NCBI GenBank assembly: GCA_049999765.1
Contig: JBNGIQ010002891.1
Coordinates: 1 to 24,217 of the forward strand
From: Phaeoceros laevis
Taxonomy: Eukaryota > Anthocerotophyta > Anthocerotopsida > Notothyladales
Length of the DNA stretch: 24,217 bases
Reading direction: 5' to 3'
A program made the position numbers and the translations under genes. The notes under the pieces are model-generated. The model was not told where the DNA came from and did no database searches. It was given only the letters and a program-made list of their open reading frames with translations. Shown piece by piece: positions 21,901 through 24,217 of the stretch (positions are counted from its first letter, which is position 1; each line of letters begins with the position of its first letter).

Positions 21901-22209
21901 TCCCTGCTGCAAGTGCTCGTTCTGATGCAGACCGGTTGACAAGCCAGCTCCCTGCTGCCGCACAGACACCCCTCCTGCAGCGCACGCCCCTCCCCTAACA
22001 GACCCCGAGAGAGCAACCCGCTGTACAGGGGAGCTCCAAGCCTGGTCCTGGTTCTCATGAGGGCCACGAGGACCAGACTGAATGCGGCCCCCTCGGCGAC
22101 CCTTGGTGGTGTTGGAGCGGGTGGGAATGGGCCCGTGGACAGTCGTACCCCCAGTCACCGAGGCGGAGGGGAACGAAGCCTCCCCGAGAAAAGACGCACC
22201 ACTTGCCAT
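18909..22209 (-). CDS. GUN1: GUN1-like plastid PPR-SMR protein
   Basis: Five exons on the minus strand: 22209-20500, 20244-19943, 19864-19648, 19458-19262 and 19173-18909, in frame throughout, giving 896 aa (Arabidopsis GUN1 about 918). Residues 1 to about 160 are low-complexity, rich in Ser/Gly/Arg and poor in acidic residues, consistent with a chloroplast transit peptide and linker. About twelve P-type 35-residue PPR motifs run from about 168 to 670 ([39 protein letters not shown]), with a linker near 600-640. The C-terminal SMR domain (about 772-860) has [11 protein letters not shown] and [12 protein letters not shown]1 is a nuclear-encoded plastid protein of retrograde signalling and plastid gene expression and protein homeostasis; its role may differ in non-seed plants. 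The order of PPR and SMR blocks and the near-identical motifs favour GUN1 over other PPR-SMR proteins such as pTAC2 or SVR7. An in-frame TGA lies 12 nt before the ATG. Confidence 0.94.
20382..20442 (+). repeat. 23/24-bp tandem repeat in GUN1 intron 1
   Basis: GGTCACCTCCCTTCACCACA recurs with a period of 23 then 24 bases, about 2.6 copies, inside the longest intron of the GUN1 gene (20245-20499, 255 bp). It sits about 60 bases from the donor site. Confidence 0.9.
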
Positions 22210-23279
22210 GGATGGAACCTGTCACTCTGCCACTCGAGGTTTGGAATATTCTGCTCTGGCAACAGAAATGCTCGATACCCGCAGCTCTCTCAACAGCCAG
22301 AATCTGTCATGCGATGTCCAACTCTTGCACTGCCTTCGAACTGCTCGAGCAAGCCCCGGTCTTTGTTTCACAACTCCTTTTTTTTTAGCTCAGAATCTTC
22401 ACCTGGGACTGAGAACGAGCATCAGAGCGGCCATGAGGGAGCTCGGAGCCTGCCGCACAGGAACGAGCGCGCACCTTCCGATATATCTGCAAGCACAAGA
22501 ACAAGTCAGAGCATCAATGCGGGAGCGTAGGACCAGAGAAGCACATCCAGGAAGGAATTCCGACAAAGCCAGCCAGAATTCGGCCATGGTCAGCAAGCAG
22601 AATGTAGCATCAACGTCAGCGACGCAGCACCTGTGGCGGGATGTGCGCTCCTGACCTGCTCAGCTGCCGCAGCCGCCCGCTCGAGCTGAAGGAGCAGTCC
22701 GCAAGGCGGCCCTTGTTGCCCCAGGGTGCGCGAGCGGCAGGTGCGGGGCTGCTGCAGCTACCGCTGTAGCTGTGCTGCTAATGCTGCAACTGTAGCTGAT
22801 GAGGAGAGCGAAGCCGAGGCGGGTGTCGTGCCCGTTCCCAGCACTCCGGCATCATCAGGAGGCGCGCGGCAACGGCGACGCCCTCCATCTCTGGTCAGGA
22901 TAGAGTTACGGCATACGCGGACACATTTTGAGGCACAAACCAGGCCCAAACCAGGAGGGCAGCTTCGGAAGCAAGCGCCGTGTCGTGGGCCCGGGGCGGT
23001 CGTGAGCTTTGGTTCCATGGGACGTGGGAGGGGGGGTGAAGGTCAATTTTGTCGCAATTCCAATCATTACGGACGGACGAGGAGGATCTGTGGCGATATT
23101 TATGCTATCCCTATCTCATCTCAAACCTCGCCGCCGCCGCCGCTCTCCACTCCCGCTTGGCTCAAAATGCACCACGTTTTAGGTCTCTTGCCACGACAAG
23201 GCAGGGTAGGTGTCGTGCAACCCAAGTCGCGGAATCTGTCCTCACCCACTGCCAGAGTCATAGCACAACTCGAGTGAAG
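22210..23279 (-). promoter_or_regulatory. GUN1 upstream region (leader and promoter)
   Basis: GC-rich sequence directly upstream of the GUN1 ATG, with a CCGCCG run (about 23130-23142) and GCTGTAGCTG-type repeats (about 22750-22800). Plus-strand frames of up to 190 codons overlap the GUN1 start and are Arg/Pro/Ser-rich, as in GC-rich non-coding DNA. A 65-codon minus-strand frame (22596-22399) would be a uORF if transcription starts further up. A non-coding first exon is possible but cannot be shown. Confidence 0.4.
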
Positions 23280-23280
23280 G

Positions 23281-23296
23281 AAATATATAAAGGCCC
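23281..23296 (+). promoter_or_regulatory. Consensus TATA box on the plus strand, orphan
   Basis: AAATATATAAAGGCCCC matches a plant TATA box (TATATAA at 23284-23290) followed by a GC-rich step. It faces away from GUN1, and no coding sequence lies downstream inside the window. Confidence 0.35.
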
Positions 23297-24217
23297 CTGA
23301 TCCCCCTTGTGGTTCAATTTATGGATTAGTTTTTAGCGGGTGTCGGGACTTGGGAGGGGAGCAACCGGGGTAGGCTGAAAATTGACCTGTTTATAATAAA
23401 GTCAGAGGCTCTAGCGCATGCTGTGGGTAAAATTTCCAATTTGCACACATTTCATTTGATATCACAAAAGACGTAGAAATATAAGAGTTTTCTGAATATA
23501 TAAGTAAAAGTTGTAAAACCCTCAAATAATGAAGTGCTACCTTTTTACCCCTGGGAAAAGAGTTTGAATAGATAATAAAAAGAGTCAAGATGAATGGCAA
23601 GACCTGGTTTTACACATTAAAAAAGTCATGACCTTTTAAAAGGTTTAAAGAGTTCATAAAGTTAAAAAACTTAAAACACTTTAAAAACTTGAATCACGTG
23701 AAGGAGGTACATTCATGTAGAAATAAAAAAAGTTTAAGAACCAACAATCTATCTACCCTCTATTTTTCCTAGCCACCCACATGTTATGCACTTCATTCCA
23801 TTCCCAATCTGTGCTTGCAAGAGAAGGTCATGTTAGTCCTACATGCTAGTCCTGTTGAGATTCATAAAACGGTTGTAGTTGTAGAAAGCACGCTTACAAC
23901 AAACAGTGTTGATAGGGATGCAAAAAACAGTTGCCAAAGCTATCACAGCTTAGGGCAACCATCAATCCATTGAGAACCCCCTGAATGAAACAAAAGCTCT
24001 CTGCAAATGACCTTCATGTTTGCAAACAGAACCTATGAATGATACAAACTCGTGTCATTCAAACATCCTAACCAACGTGCTACATTTCCTAAGTTTGTAA
24101 TTTGCTATGACTTTCACTTAAATCTAATACTTTTTAAAAGTTGAGAAACTTTTTGATTCTTAAAAAAGTTTTAAACTCTTCAAACAATTCAAAAAAGTCA
24201 CCTTGATCTTTTTACCC
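23297..24217. other. AT-rich right end, no supported gene
   Basis: Many runs of the type AAAAAGTTTAAA, short palindromes such as ACCTTTTAAAAGGT (about 23631-23644), and a repeated CTTTTTACCC (about 23538-23549 and the last bases of the window). Composition suggests degraded repeat sequence. No frame shows family features. Confidence 0.5.

Noticed and set aside
8635-22209. Three co-directional genes as a functional cluster
   Set aside because: Their products act in the spliceosome, trans-Golgi network and plastid, each gene has its own spacer of 0.8 kb or more, and nothing in the sequence ties them together.
22082-22654. Plus-strand open frame of 190 codons
   Set aside because: It overlaps the start of the GUN1 coding region antisense, and its length follows from the codon bias of GUN1.
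22726-23277. Plus-strand open frame of 183 codons upstream of GUN1
   Set aside because: Arg/Pro/Ser-rich composition in a GC-rich region, overlapping another frame on the opposite strand, with no domain or splice-linked continuation.

Overview
This window comes from a nuclear plant genome. The evidence is three intron-containing genes of clear land-plant families, one of them the plant-specific plastid protein GUN1, together with typical plant transposon debris. All 18 introns I can place are short (78 to 255 bp), which would suit a compact non-seed-plant genome such as a bryophyte. That lineage call is inference; the sequence does not settle it.

Layout: 1-4.9 kb is gene-poor. It holds a decayed hAT-type transposase N-terminus (about 268-960), several small duplications and inverted repeats, and a tRNA-like pol III unit at about 4.95 kb. 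From about 5.0 to 7.0 kb lies a minus-strand CACTA/En-Spm (tnp2-type) transposase remnant with frameshifts and stops, carrying a perfect 32-bp fold-back. A trinucleotide run and a 13-bp minisatellite follow (7.06-7.48 kb), then unassigned sequence to 8.6 kb.

Three intact genes follow, all on the minus strand: CWC15, a spliceosome component (8635-9698, 5 exons, 215 aa); a BIG-type ARF guanine-nucleotide exchange factor with a Sec7 domain (11394-18061, 11 exons, 1792 aa); and a GUN1-like PPR-SMR protein predicted to act in plastids (18909-22209, 5 exons, 896 aa). I rebuilt each exon by exon. All junctions keep frame and join conserved family sequence, and each start codon has an in-frame stop a short way upstream. 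One BIG intron uses a GC-AG splice pair. The three proteins work in different compartments (spliceosome, trans-Golgi network, plastid), and I see no sign that they form one pathway.

The intergenic tract 5' of CWC15 (9.87-10.18 kb) holds a dense cluster of perfect hairpins sharing a GGGAAC motif. It is the most unusual unexplained structure here. The right end (22.2-24.2 kb) is the GUN1 upstream region followed by AT-rich sequence with no supported gene. I found no convincing new multi-gene system.
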